From: Allorhizobium borbori
Lineage (GTDB): Bacteria > Pseudomonadota > Alphaproteobacteria > Rhizobiales > Rhizobiaceae
DNA length: 64,000 bases
Assembly: GCF_014196535.1 (NCBI RefSeq)
Contig: NZ_JACIDU010000007.1
Coordinates: 62,001 to 126,000 of the forward strand
Direction of reading: 5' to 3'
Below the pieces are notes generated by a model, which made no database searches, was not told the origin of the DNA, and saw only the letters and a list, made by a program, of their open reading frames with translations. Made by a program: the position numbers and the translations under genes. Below are positions 44,049-53,936 of this stretch, piece by piece. Positions within the stretch are counted from its first letter, which is position 1, and the number at the start of each line of letters is the position of its first letter.

Positions 44049-44119
44049 TAATACTTAAGTTTGCGAGAATAGGCTTCATGCCATGACAGATATAATCGAC
44101 GTGATGGTTTAATACTTAA
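44049..44119. promoter_or_regulatory. Pair of TAATACTTAA repeats upstream of the TadG-like gene
   Basis: Identical 10-mers at 44049-44058 and 44110-44119, 61 bp apart (about six helical turns), in the region upstream of the TadG-like start. Looks like a paired regulator site; no protein can be named. Confidence 0.4.
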
Positions 44120-44187
44120 ATTGTGAATTTTGACCTAACTGAAACGTCATACCCTGCTGTTCGGTGGAAAATTCCGTCGATGGTTGC

Positions 44188-45114
44188 TTAATCGGCGTGT
44201 CCGGCTAAAGAGCGGTGCCGGGCGCGCGCGGATGAGTGATCGCCGCGGCCCGCTATGTGCCGTCCCGCAAACAGGTCTTCGTTTTCCTTGAGAAGTGCAA
44301 GAAGGCGGTCCATCACGAGGCGGATTTCCGGACGATTGCGATCATCGTCATTGACGGCAAGCCACAGGGGATGGGTGAGCCCTTCGATCGGCTCGCCTTC
44401 GCGAACAAGCTTCGGCAGGGTGTCTCCGATAAAGGTCGGCAGAACGCCACGTCCGGCACCGCTGGCGATCAGGTCCGGTAGAAGCTCGGGCGCATTCGTC
44501 CAAGTATGGATCTGCGGCTCGTGATTGTGGAAGACCCATTTTTCCGGGGCAGAGGTAGCGATTTCTGTGCCGATGGAGATCCACGGGAGGTTGCTTCCGG
44601 CCGGCGCGGAGGCGGGGCGATATATGGCATAAGCGACGTCGACAGTCTTGCGGATTGCGAAATTGCCCGTTTCCGGCTTGACGGGCAGAAGCGCGGTGAC
44701 GCCACGCTGGAACGTCAGGTCATCGGCGGCCGACAGGCGTTGGCTGCAGATGCGGAAAGCATCCGCCGGGCCACGCAGTGTTGTTGACTGGGCGGCAAGG
44801 AAGCTCGCGAGCCATGCATGCCCTGCGATCTTGACGATGGGCAGGGTGAAAGCCTCGCCATGCCAGCGGGTGATATCGGACACCGTCATGTGCATGGTTC
44901 TGACGCGATCCAGCAGGATTTCACCATCTGGTGCCAGCCGATAGCCCTGCTGGCTGCGCGTGAAGAGGGCGCGCCCCATGGTGCGTTCCAGCGCCAGCAT
45001 GCGCCTGCCGATAGTGGGGGCACTGATACCGGTCAACGCGGCGGCGCCCGCAAGACCGCCTTGCGAAGCGACATGTAAAAAGAGTCTCAGGTCGTCCCAA
45101 CCGACTTCCTTCAT
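44188..45114 (-). CDS. LysR family transcriptional regulator
   Basis: 308 residues. HTH: WDDLRLFLHVASQGGLAGAAALTGISAPTIGRRMLALERTMGRALFTRSQQGYRLAPDGEIL, followed by a PBP-like effector domain. The opening MKEVGWDDL and ISAPTIGRRM are typical of the subgroup that includes regulators of small neighbour genes in rhizobia. ATG 45114 with GGAGG 8 nt upstream. It is divergent from the small ORF at 45272, a possible target. Confidence 0.92.
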   Translation of the reverse strand: MKEVGWDDLRLFLHVASQGGLAGAAALTGISAPTIGRRMLALERTMGRALFTRSQQGYRLAPDGEILLDRVRTMHMTVSDITRWHGEAFTLPIVKIAGHAWLASFLAAQSTTLRGPADAFRICSQRLSAADDLTFQRGVTALLPVKPETGNFAIRKTVDVAYAIYRPASAPAGSNLPWISIGTEIATSAPEKWVFHNHEPQIHTWTNAPELLPDLIASGAGRGVLPTFIGDTLPKLVREGEPIEGLTHPLWLAVNDDDRNRPEIRLVMDRLLALLKENEDLFAGRHIAGRGDHSSARARHRSLAGHAD

Positions 45115-45271
45115 GCTGGAACCTCCAATGTTTGCGCAATCATAGATCATCGCAATGCAATGTGCACCGCACAGGAATGAAAGAAGCGTTTCATCCATGC
45201 GTCTTCGGCCACCCGGCTCGTCGGCCTATCTCTGTCTCGATGCAGTGTTCAGTCGGTACAAGGAGCAGCGC

Positions 45272-45493
45272 ATGAGCCCGGAATTCATGATCGCGATGGA
45301 AATGACCCGCCGAGGCAATTCAGGCAGCGTCATCGATCCGATGGCCGATCCTCTGGAGCGGACGCCGAACGGCTGGACGCTTCACCTTTTTGAGCTTCTG
45401 GTTCGTCTGCGCGCAAGGCGGCGAGCGGGAGATCAGAAGGGGTGTCGCGTGTCCGTGGGTGAAAAAAGAAAACCGCCGCCTTGCGTGGCGTGA
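45272..45493 (+). CDS. Possible small protein of unknown function
   Basis: 73 residues beginning [16 protein letters not shown], middle [18 protein letters not shown], Arg-rich tail. AAGGAG lies 7 nt before the ATG and the reading frame lacks the odd composition of shadow frames. No family recognised. The short Arg-rich helix recalls small DUF1127-type proteins but no real match is claimed. It overlaps no other gene, lying between lysR and aroF. The alternative is a non-coding aroF leader. Confidence 0.4.
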   Translation: MSPEFMIAMEMTRRGNSGSVIDPMADPLERTPNGWTLHLFELLVRLRARRRAGDQKGCRVSVGEKRKPPPCVA

Positions 45494-45645
45494 ACCAGTT
45501 CCCATTTCTTGGGGCAGGGCATTGGGCCGAGTGGCGTGTTCACGGCGGTTCCGGCCTAGCCAAGAACGCGGCAAAGGTTTATAAGCCGCGCCCTGATGGT
45601 GAGGAAACGTTAAGTTTTCCGCAGAGGAAAACGTGGAGAAAGAAC
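45494..45645 (+). promoter_or_regulatory. Leader region of the DAHP synthase gene
   Basis: 152 bp up to the aroF start. The SD is AGAGGA/GGAGAAAG near 45621-45641. I see no leader peptide rich in aromatic residues and no attenuator hairpin. Confidence 0.4.
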
Positions 45646-47019
45646 ATGGCACAGAACTGGTCCCCGACGAGCTGGCGCGAAAAGCCGATCAGTCAGGTTC
45701 CGGACTATCCGGATGCGGATGCACTCAAGGCGACGGAAAAGCGTCTTGCAGGCTTTCCGCCGCTGGTGTTCGCCGGTGAGGCACGTCGCCTGAAGAAGGC
45801 GCTTGCAGGTGTTGCCGAGGGTAACGGCTTCCTGCTTCAGGGAGGCGATTGCGCCGAAAGCTTTGCCGAACATGGCGCCGACCAGATCCGTGACTTCTTC
45901 CGCGCCTTCCTGCAGATGGCCGTGGTGCTGACCTTCGGCGCCCAGCAGCCGGTGGTGAAGATCGGCCGTATCGCCGGTCAGTTCGCCAAGCCGCGCTCCT
46001 CGCCGAACGAGACACAGAACGGTGTTTCCCTGCCGTCCTACCGCGGCGATATCATCAATGGCATCGAGTTCAACGAAGAGTCGCGCGTTCCGAACCCGGA
46101 ACGTCAGGTCATGGCTTACCGCCAGTCGGCCGCGACGCTGAACCTGCTGCGCGCCTTTGCCATGGGTGGTTACGCCAACCTGGAAAACGTGCATCAGTGG
46201 ATGCTCGGCTTCGTGAAGGACAGCCCGCAGGCGGAACGCTACCGCAAGCTGGCGGCCCGCATTTCCGAAACCATGGATTTCATGCGCGCCATCGGCATCA
46301 GTTCGGAAAGCAATCCGAGCTTGCGCGAGACGGATTTCTTCACCAGCCACGAAGCGCTGCTTCTTGGCTATGAGGAAGCGTTGACCCGCGTCGATTCCAC
46401 CTCGGGTGACTGGTATGCGACCTCAGGCCATATGATCTGGATCGGCGACCGCACGCGTCAGCCCGACCATGCCCATGTGGAATATTGCCGTGGCATCAAG
46501 AATCCGATCGGCTTGAAGTGCGGTCCGTCGATGACGGCAGATGGCCTGCTTGAGCTGATCGACATCCTGAACCCGGCCAATGAACCGGGCCGCCTGACGC
46601 TGATCGCCCGTTTCGGCCATGACAAGGTTGCCGAGCACCTGCCGCGTCTCATCCGTGCCGTCGAGCGCGAGGGCCGCAAGGTCGTTTGGTCGTGTGATCC
46701 AATGCACGGCAACACGGTGACGCTCAACAACTACAAGACGCGTCCGTTCGAGCGCATTCTGTCGGAAGTCGAAAGCTTCTTCCAGATCCACCGCGCCGAA
46801 GGTACGCATCCGGGCGGCATCCATATCGAGATGACCGGCAACGACGTGACGGAATGCACGGGCGGTGCGCGGGCGGTTTCGGCAGACAACCTGTCCGACC
46901 GCTACCACACCCATTGCGATCCGCGTCTCAATGCCGATCAGGCGCTGGAACTGGCCTTCCTTCTGGCCGAGCGCATGAAGAGCGGCCGCGATGAGAAGAA
47001 GATGGCCGTCAACGCCTGA
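45646..47019 (+). CDS. aroF: 3-deoxy-7-phosphoheptulonate synthase, class II
   Basis: 457 residues, plant-type (class II) DAHP synthase: [32 protein letters not shown], the segment [25 protein letters not shown] (Mn ligands and PEP binding), ECTGGARAV and the final [19 protein letters not shown]. First step of the shikimate pathway from PEP and erythrose-4-phosphate. Rhizobial annotations name it aroF or aroG. ATG 45646 ([10 protein letters not shown]) is the conserved start. Confidence 0.94.
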   Translation: MAQNWSPTSWREKPISQVPDYPDADALKATEKRLAGFPPLVFAGEARRLKKALAGVAEGNGFLLQGGDCAESFAEHGADQIRDFFRAFLQMAVVLTFGAQQPVVKIGRIAGQFAKPRSSPNETQNGVSLPSYRGDIINGIEFNEESRVPNPERQVMAYRQSAATLNLLRAFAMGGYANLENVHQWMLGFVKDSPQAERYRKLAARISETMDFMRAIGISSESNPSLRETDFFTSHEALLLGYEEALTRVDSTSGDWYATSGHMIWIGDRTRQPDHAHVEYCRGIKNPIGLKCGPSMTADGLLELIDILNPANEPGRLTLIARFGHDKVAEHLPRLIRAVEREGRKVVWSCDPMHGNTVTLNNYKTRPFERILSEVESFFQIHRAEGTHPGGIHIEMTGNDVTECTGGARAVSADNLSDRYHTHCDPRLNADQALELAFLLAERMKSGRDEKKMAVNA

Positions 47020-47042
47020 GGCGCCTGACGTGTAAACCCAAT

Positions 47043-47077
47043 AAAAAGGCCGGCGGAGCGATCCGCCGGCCTTTTTC
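47043..47077. terminator. Bidirectional terminator between aroF and LTA-synthase-like gene
   Basis: AAAAAGGCCGGCGGA-GCGA-TCCGCCGGCCTTTTT. Confidence 0.95.
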
Positions 47078-47091
47078 GTGAGCGTTCCGGT

Positions 47092-49020
47092 TCAGCTTCC
47101 GGCTTCTTCGCCGAGACGAACCTGCTCCGGGAAGAAACGTTCGAGGCCGAAATTCTTGCCGAACATCATGTCGTATTGCAGCAGGCGTATGTTGTTGATG
47201 CTGGCATCTTCCTGACCGTTGCGGCTCCAGTCCACGACGGGCGTGCCGTCGCGCTTCAGCAGCATGTGGCGGTCGATGGCGGCGTATTTCTCGTGGGCGT
47301 CGCCGAGAACGCCGGTGTAGTAGGGATGCTCGAAACCGGCCATCTTCAGCGTGAAATAGGGCAGGAAGGCAGGGCTGACGGTGCCGGCCTTCTTCACACC
47401 CGCGCGGGACGACCATAGGATCAGCGGTGTTTCGCGGCCGGTCTTGAGCACCTCCGGCGAAGCGTTGCGGCCGGGAACCTCACTCGGCATGGTGCCGGAT
47501 TCCACGAAAGCGGGCCCGAGGGCCGGCAGGTGGTCACCAAAGAACACGATGATGGTTTCGCGCTGGCGGCGCTTGGCCCATTCCATCAGCTTGCGCAGGC
47601 TTTCATCCGCCTCGCGGACACCCTGCGCATAGGTCGAGACCGTTGCATGCGCTGCATTCGACAGCGGCCCATCGACCGAAACCGTGTTGCGGACATAGCG
47701 GTTCGGCTCATAGGGTCCGTGACCCTGCAGCGTGACGGCGAACATGAAGAACGGCCGGTCGAGACCATCGGCCTGCCGCATCATTTCCTCGGTGAAATCC
47801 TGATCGGCGGCGAAGATGCCGCGCTTGGAGAAGTGCGGCAGGTTTTCTTCCGACAGAAATGCCTGGAAGCCGAGGTGATTGTAAACGGCGTCGCGGTTCC
47901 AGAACCAGCCCTGGAAGGGGTGGAGCGCCAGCGTCGTATAGCCTTCACCGCGGAAGAATGTGGCGAGCGAAGGCGTGGAACTGCGAATATATTGCTGGTA
48001 TGGAATGGAGCCTGCCGGCAGGAAGGCATTGGAGAAGCCCGTCAACGCTTCAAATTCCACATTCGCGGTCATGCCGCCGAATTCGGGCGAGAACACGTTG
48101 CCGGATTGCTTGGTCCGCATCCAGGCCATCGGATCGGGCGAAAGCGTGACATTGTTCAATCGCGTCGGGTCCCACAGGGATTCACTCATCACCATGATGA
48201 CATCCGGCTTACCGCTGCTCTTGCCGGCGATGGCGGGCATGCGGGCCGGAATGGCGTCGATGGCTTCTGCACCATAGCCGACGGGTGAGGCGATGGAGGC
48301 CATGGGTAGGTTGAGCGCAAAGGCGAGCAGGAAGCCGTTATGGCGATAGTTTTCCGCCTGATCCCAGACGATCGGTATGATGCCAAGCCGGTCTCGCGTC
48401 CACGACTGTTCGCGGTAATCCATGATCGAGGCGAAGCCGGCGAGCAGCGGCAGGGCGATGCCTAGGCGAACGAGGCGGGCTTTCGTGGTCAGTTCCGGCA
48501 GGCGAGGGCGTAACCACAGCCAGGCGAATACCAGCGCACCCAGGAGTGCAACGACGCCCACGGCCATACCCATGGCCGCGACGGGCCGGGCTTCCACCAT
48601 GGCCGGCAGCAGTTCGAACACCTGCCGCGCACCGTAGGGCAGATCGGCGGGGTAAAGCGGGTCAGCGAGATAGATGCGCTTCTGGCCGGAGACGAAGGCG
48701 AGGAGCAGCAGCGGCGGGAGAACCGTCAGCAGCGACAGGAACAGCCGCCCGAACAGCGCATCGGCGGCGAGAAACAGCAGGAACACCACCATGACGGCGG
48801 TCGGGCCCGGTCGGTCGGCGGCGGTGAGAAACAGACCGACATCGGTCACGCCCAGACGATTGGCGCCTTCCATGGCCAGCACGGCGGCAAAGGCGAACAT
48901 CAGCGGCAGGCCATAGGGGAACGCCAGCCGTCCCGCCAGACCGTAAACAGCCTGTCGAAGGAAGGTCAGTGAGAGGGGGCGTCCGACAGCGACCGAAAAG
49001 GCTGGTCTGTTTTCAGACAT
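47092..49020 (-). CDS. LTA-synthase-like sulfatase-fold membrane phosphotransferase
   Basis: 642 residues. About five membrane helices within the first ~200 residues, then a periplasmic alkaline-phosphatase/sulfatase domain from about 270: PDVIMVMSESLWDP (E280, metal), GGMTANVEFEALTGF (nucleophile T318), HPFQGWFWNRDAVYNHLGF and VFFGDHLPALG (metal ligands). This layout is that of LtaS, OpgB and cyclic-glucan phosphoglycerol transferases such as CgmB. In a rhizobium it most likely decorates a periplasmic glucan or other envelope polymer, not lipoteichoic acid (inference). GGGAG precedes ATG 49020. Confidence 0.88.
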   Translation of the reverse strand: MSENRPAFSVAVGRPLSLTFLRQAVYGLAGRLAFPYGLPLMFAFAAVLAMEGANRLGVTDVGLFLTAADRPGPTAVMVVFLLFLAADALFGRLFLSLLTVLPPLLLLAFVSGQKRIYLADPLYPADLPYGARQVFELLPAMVEARPVAAMGMAVGVVALLGALVFAWLWLRPRLPELTTKARLVRLGIALPLLAGFASIMDYREQSWTRDRLGIIPIVWDQAENYRHNGFLLAFALNLPMASIASPVGYGAEAIDAIPARMPAIAGKSSGKPDVIMVMSESLWDPTRLNNVTLSPDPMAWMRTKQSGNVFSPEFGGMTANVEFEALTGFSNAFLPAGSIPYQQYIRSSTPSLATFFRGEGYTTLALHPFQGWFWNRDAVYNHLGFQAFLSEENLPHFSKRGIFAADQDFTEEMMRQADGLDRPFFMFAVTLQGHGPYEPNRYVRNTVSVDGPLSNAAHATVSTYAQGVREADESLRKLMEWAKRRQRETIIVFFGDHLPALGPAFVESGTMPSEVPGRNASPEVLKTGRETPLILWSSRAGVKKAGTVSPAFLPYFTLKMAGFEHPYYTGVLGDAHEKYAAIDRHMLLKRDGTPVVDWSRNGQEDASINNIRLLQYDMMFGKNFGLERFFPEQVRLGEEAGS

Positions 49021-49203
49021 AGGTTTCTCCCGCACTGCATGAATCGAATTGGGTTGGAAATGTCACATAACTGTCATGAACCCGAAATGAACCCCTTGTC
49101 GCTACACATTTTCGCAAGTGCGATAGAAAACTGGTGCAAAGCCCAGCCGGGTTCGCGCGCAAGCCCCGTTGCGGAGAAACCGGCCTCGCGCTAAACGAAG
49201 GAC

Positions 49204-50883
49204 ATGAGCAACGAACAGACTTCTCCCCAGACGCTGCGGATTGCGATCGCGCAGTACAATCCGACGGTTGGCGACATTGCCGGCAACCTCGCCAAAGCCC
49301 GCGAAATTCGGGCGGACGCAGCCCATCAGGGGGCGGACCTCGTCCTGTTCACGGAACTGTTCATTTCCGGCTATCCGCCGGAGGATCTGGTGTGCAAGCC
49401 GGCCTTCCTGTCCGCCTGCCTGAAGGCTGTCGAAAGCCTTGCGGCGGATACGGCCGATGGCGGACCGGGGGTCATTATCGGTTTCCCGAGGCAGGGCGAG
49501 GCGGGCCGGCATAATTCTGTCGCCGTTCTGGATGGCGGCAAGATCATCGCGCTGCGTGACAAGGTAGACCTGCCGAACTACGGCGAGTTCGATGAGAAGC
49601 GCGTGTTCACCGAAGGCACGATTTCCGGGCCTTACAATTTCCGGGGCGTGCGGATCGGCATTCCGATCTGCGAGGAAATCTGGAACGATCTCGGTATCTG
49701 CGAGACGCTGGCGGAGGCCGGTGCGAACATCCTGCTCGTGCCGAACGGTTCGCCCTATTATCGCGGCAAGCTGGATGTGCGCCATCAGGTGGCCCTGCGG
49801 CAAGTGATCGAAAGCGGCCTGCCGCTGGTCTTCGCCAATCAGGTGGGAGGGCAGGACGAACTGGTGTTCGACGGCGCAAGCTTTGCCTTCAATGCAGACA
49901 AGACACTGGCTTTCCAGATGAGCCAGTTTGAAACCGCGCTTTACGTCACGGAATGGAACCGCCGCGCCGATGGTTGGCGCTGCGAACCGGGCGTCATGTC
50001 GCGTATCCCCGAAGGCGAGGAGGCCGATTACCGCGCCTGTATGCTGGGCTTCCGCGATTATGTGAACAAGAACGGCTTCCGTAACGTCGTGCTCGGTCTT
50101 TCCGGCGGCATCGACTCCGCGATCTGTGCGGCGCTGGCCGTCGATGCGCTGGGCGAAGAGCGGGTGCGCACCGTGATGCTGCCCTATCGCTACACTTCCG
50201 AGGAATCGCTGAAGGACGCCGCCGATTGCGCGAAAGCGCTCGGTTGCCATTATGACATCGTGCCGATTGCCGAGCCGGTCGAGGGTTTCTCTTCCGCACT
50301 GGCCGATCTCTTCGAAGGTACGGATGAGGGCATCACGGAGGAAAACCTCCAGAGCCGCGCGCGCGGCACCATCCTGATGGCCATCTCCAACAAGTTCGGC
50401 TCGATGGTGGTCACGACCGGCAACAAGTCGGAAATGTCGGTGGGTTATGCCACGCTTTACGGCGACATGAATGGCGGCTTCAACCCGATCAAGGACCTCT
50501 ACAAGATGCAGGTCTATGCGATCTCGGCGTGGCGCAACAGCCATGTTCCGCCGGGTGCGCTCGGCCCTTCCGGCGAGGTCATTCCGAAGAACATCATTGC
50601 CAAGGCGCCCTCTGCCGAACTGCGGCCCAACCAGACGGACCAGGATTCGCTGCCGCCCTATCCGGTACTCGATGACATTCTGGAATGCCTGGTGGAGGGC
50701 GAGATGGCGGTGGAAGACATCGTCAAGCGCGGCCATGATCTCGCGACCGTGCATCGCATAGAGCACCTGCTCTACCTCGCCGAATACAAGCGCCGTCAAT
50801 CAGCACCGGGCGTGAAGATCACGAAGAAGAACTTCGGCCGCGACCGCCGCTACCCGATCACCAACCGGTTCAGGGATCGCTGA
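49204..50883 (+). CDS. nadE: NAD+ synthetase, glutamine-hydrolysing
   Basis: 559 residues. The N-terminal nitrilase-type glutaminase (about 10-270) has the Glu in ELFISGYPPEDL, the Lys in DKVDLPNYGEFDEKR and the Cys in PICEEIWND. The C-terminal ATP-pyrophosphatase has the P-loop LSGGIDSAICAAL (about residues 299-311) and TTGNKSEMSVGY. It amidates nicotinate adenine dinucleotide to NAD using glutamine. Monocistronic. Confidence 0.95.
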   Translation: MSNEQTSPQTLRIAIAQYNPTVGDIAGNLAKAREIRADAAHQGADLVLFTELFISGYPPEDLVCKPAFLSACLKAVESLAADTADGGPGVIIGFPRQGEAGRHNSVAVLDGGKIIALRDKVDLPNYGEFDEKRVFTEGTISGPYNFRGVRIGIPICEEIWNDLGICETLAEAGANILLVPNGSPYYRGKLDVRHQVALRQVIESGLPLVFANQVGGQDELVFDGASFAFNADKTLAFQMSQFETALYVTEWNRRADGWRCEPGVMSRIPEGEEADYRACMLGFRDYVNKNGFRNVVLGLSGGIDSAICAALAVDALGEERVRTVMLPYRYTSEESLKDAADCAKALGCHYDIVPIAEPVEGFSSALADLFEGTDEGITEENLQSRARGTILMAISNKFGSMVVTTGNKSEMSVGYATLYGDMNGGFNPIKDLYKMQVYAISAWRNSHVPPGALGPSGEVIPKNIIAKAPSAELRPNQTDQDSLPPYPVLDDILECLVEGEMAVEDIVKRGHDLATVHRIEHLLYLAEYKRRQSAPGVKITKKNFGRDRRYPITNRFRDR

Positions 50884-51037
50884 AATCGTGGATTAACCAC
50901 TGCTTCAGGTTGTTTTGAGGCGGCGCTTGAATGCGCGCTTTGCGGGTGCATTATGACGAACTCAATATGATTGATGCAGCGTCGGAATAACCGAAAACCG
51001 AATTCCACTTTTCGGTCCGATGCCTCGGGAGTTCGAC

Positions 51038-51808
51038 ATGATGTCCGAAAATATCGCTGTTTCCGTTCTGCTGATTGACGGGGAGAACGTTCCCGCCCGA
51101 TATGCGGATGAAATCATGGGCTTGACCGGCGGTGGGCTTGCCGAGGCGCGGGTCTATGGAGATTTCTCCAATCCCGCCATGCAGGGCTGGCGTGATTGCG
51201 CCGCGCAATACGGTTTGCGCCTCAACCAGACCGCCGGCAAGCCCGGCAGCAAGAACAGCGCGGATATGTTGCTGACCATCGATGCCATGGACCTGTTGTG
51301 GGTGGCTGAGTATCAGGGGTTCTGCATCGTTTCCGGAGACCGTGATTTCGTTCCGCTGGCAATTCGCCTGCGCCGTGCGGGAAAGACGGTCGTGGGGATT
51401 GGCACGGACAAGGCGAATGTGGTTCTCCGTGAGGCGTGCGACCGGTTTCACGTGCTGAGCGTGGAGAAGGCAAAACTTGCCGTCATCGCGCCGCCGCCCT
51501 TGGCCGAACTCGAACCGGCTGCATTACCAAAGCCGGCCGCACCGCCAGCACCCAAACGCGATCTTCTCATGATATTCGAAGCCGTGCGGGCCGAATTGAT
51601 CGCCGATGCGCAGGGTTGGTTCCATGGCGGCGGAGTTGGCAGTGCAATCCGCAAGAAATTTCCCGGTTTCGAATGGCAGGATTACGGTGCATCGACCCTG
51701 GGCAAGGTCTTCGCGGCGCATCCACGTTTCGAGACCAAAACGGGCGGCTATATTCGGCTCAAGGAAAAATCCGCTAGCGCCAGTGTATTGCGCGTTGTCG
51801 ATGCTTGA
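51038..51808 (+). CDS. NYN-domain nuclease with OST-HTH/LOTUS domain
   Basis: 256 residues. The NYN (PIN-like) domain, about 6-140, starts VSVLLIDGENVPARYADEI and has the acidic residues D14, D76 (NSADMLLTIDAM) and D101/D103 (SGDRDFVPLAIRLRRAGKTVVGIG), as expected for a metal-dependent RNase of the limkain-b1/MARF1 type. A Pro/Ala linker (about 150-172) leads to an OST-HTH domain (about 176-243: LLMIFEAVRAELIADAQGW... GGYIRLKEK). OST-HTH domains bind RNA or DNA G-quadruplexes in other systems. Role in bacteria unknown. ATG 51038 (or 51041) follows CGGGAG. Confidence 0.87.
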   Translation: MMSENIAVSVLLIDGENVPARYADEIMGLTGGGLAEARVYGDFSNPAMQGWRDCAAQYGLRLNQTAGKPGSKNSADMLLTIDAMDLLWVAEYQGFCIVSGDRDFVPLAIRLRRAGKTVVGIGTDKANVVLREACDRFHVLSVEKAKLAVIAPPPLAELEPAALPKPAAPPAPKRDLLMIFEAVRAELIADAQGWFHGGGVGSAIRKKFPGFEWQDYGASTLGKVFAAHPRFETKTGGYIRLKEKSASASVLRVVDA

Positions 51809-51855
51809 AAACGCCTCACTGCTTGCATCGCGCCGGTTGATGTGACTATATCGGG

Positions 51856-52771
<916 letters not shown>

Positions 52772-52779
52772 AAACGCCC

Positions 52780-53796
52780 TTACCGAACCTGCGAGCCGTT
52801 GCCGAGGTTGAGGTTTCCGGTACTGCTCGGCTCGAATTGCGGGCCAACGACGCGGACCTTGTTCTTTTCCGGCTCATAGGGCCGATCGGGAACGGTGGTT
52901 GCGGCGGCTTCGGCAACGGGGCTCTGAACCGGCTTAGGCGTGTCCTTGAGGGCGGGGCGCAGGTCCTTGCTGGCGGAAGCCGTGCTGTCTGGATCGGCTT
53001 CTTCCGTGAACGCGCTGCCAGCGCCGCAACCGCAGACGGGTTTTTCGCCGGGCAGGCGGTTACGGTAGGCGAACGCGCTTGGCAGAGCCCGATACGGCTC
53101 GCCCGTCGTGGCCGAGACCATGTCCGCGCTCTCGCTGTCGGTCAGCGAGTGATAGTAGAGCTTCGTTTCGGCGCCGGGGCACATATTGTTGCAAATGGCG
53201 GCGTCCCGCTGGAAGTCGTCGGTCGAGGCATTCGATGAAATCGGGAAGAAAGAGCCGTCGCAGGTGCGGACGCACATGGTGCGAAGCTGGCCGACATTGC
53301 CGGGCGAAGGAATACGGGTGAAGAAGGCGCTCTCGTCTTTTTCCAGCGGCGAGGGTGTAACGAAGGAGGCTTCCCGCACGGTGCCATCGCACCCGTTCTC
53401 CTGCAGGGCGGCCAGAATGCGCCGGCGTTCGCCCGAGCCGGTGGAAACCGTGTTCTTGACGGCATCGCGCTCGGTTTCCAGGTAACGCCGGTTCGCTTCC
53501 ATATCGGCGAGTGAGGACTGCAACTGGTCGCAGGCTTCCTGATTGCGCCCGCCGATGACGGTGAAGGAACCGGTGGAGCAGCCATAACGCTGGAGATCGT
53601 TGCGGACCTTGCGGATATTGAGGTTCTGATGCGCCAGCGCATTGGCATAGCGGCGAACTTCCGCCGTGTTGCCGCTGATTTCCGGAAGCTGGTTCAATTG
53701 CGCACGCAGGCTTTCGCAGATTGCGGCGTGCGCTGTAAGCGGTGCGCTGATGGAGAAAACGGGCAGCAGGGCGGCAATCAGAAGTCTGGCGCGCAT
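52780..53796 (-). CDS. DUF2865 domain secreted protein
   Basis: 338 residues. Signal peptide MRARLLIAALLPVFSISAPL with AHA cleavage. The mature N-terminal part is helical with cysteines CESLRAQLNQLP and RYGCSTGSF. The DUF2865 core has TMCVRTCDGSFFPIS, CNNMCPGAETKLYYHS and the C-terminal VCGCGAG; the tail is Pro/Lys-rich. Many Cys suggest disulfides in the periplasm. Function unknown; widespread in Rhizobiales. ATG 53796 is chosen for the signal peptide. Confidence 0.85.
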   Translation of the reverse strand: MRARLLIAALLPVFSISAPLTAHAAICESLRAQLNQLPEISGNTAEVRRYANALAHQNLNIRKVRNDLQRYGCSTGSFTVIGGRNQEACDQLQSSLADMEANRRYLETERDAVKNTVSTGSGERRRILAALQENGCDGTVREASFVTPSPLEKDESAFFTRIPSPGNVGQLRTMCVRTCDGSFFPISSNASTDDFQRDAAICNNMCPGAETKLYYHSLTDSESADMVSATTGEPYRALPSAFAYRNRLPGEKPVCGCGAGSAFTEEADPDSTASASKDLRPALKDTPKPVQSPVAEAAATTVPDRPYEPEKNKVRVVGPQFEPSSTGNLNLGNGSQVR

Positions 53797-53936
53797 GGGC
53801 TCGATATCCGGTGGAAAGGGCGAGGCGCGTGCCACGAAGTCACGGCCTTTCTGGACGCGAACCATAAAGAAACGGACGGCCAGTGCCAAGCACAGCCGTC
53901 CGCTATCGTTAATATCCCACACGGGACAGGTTCTGT

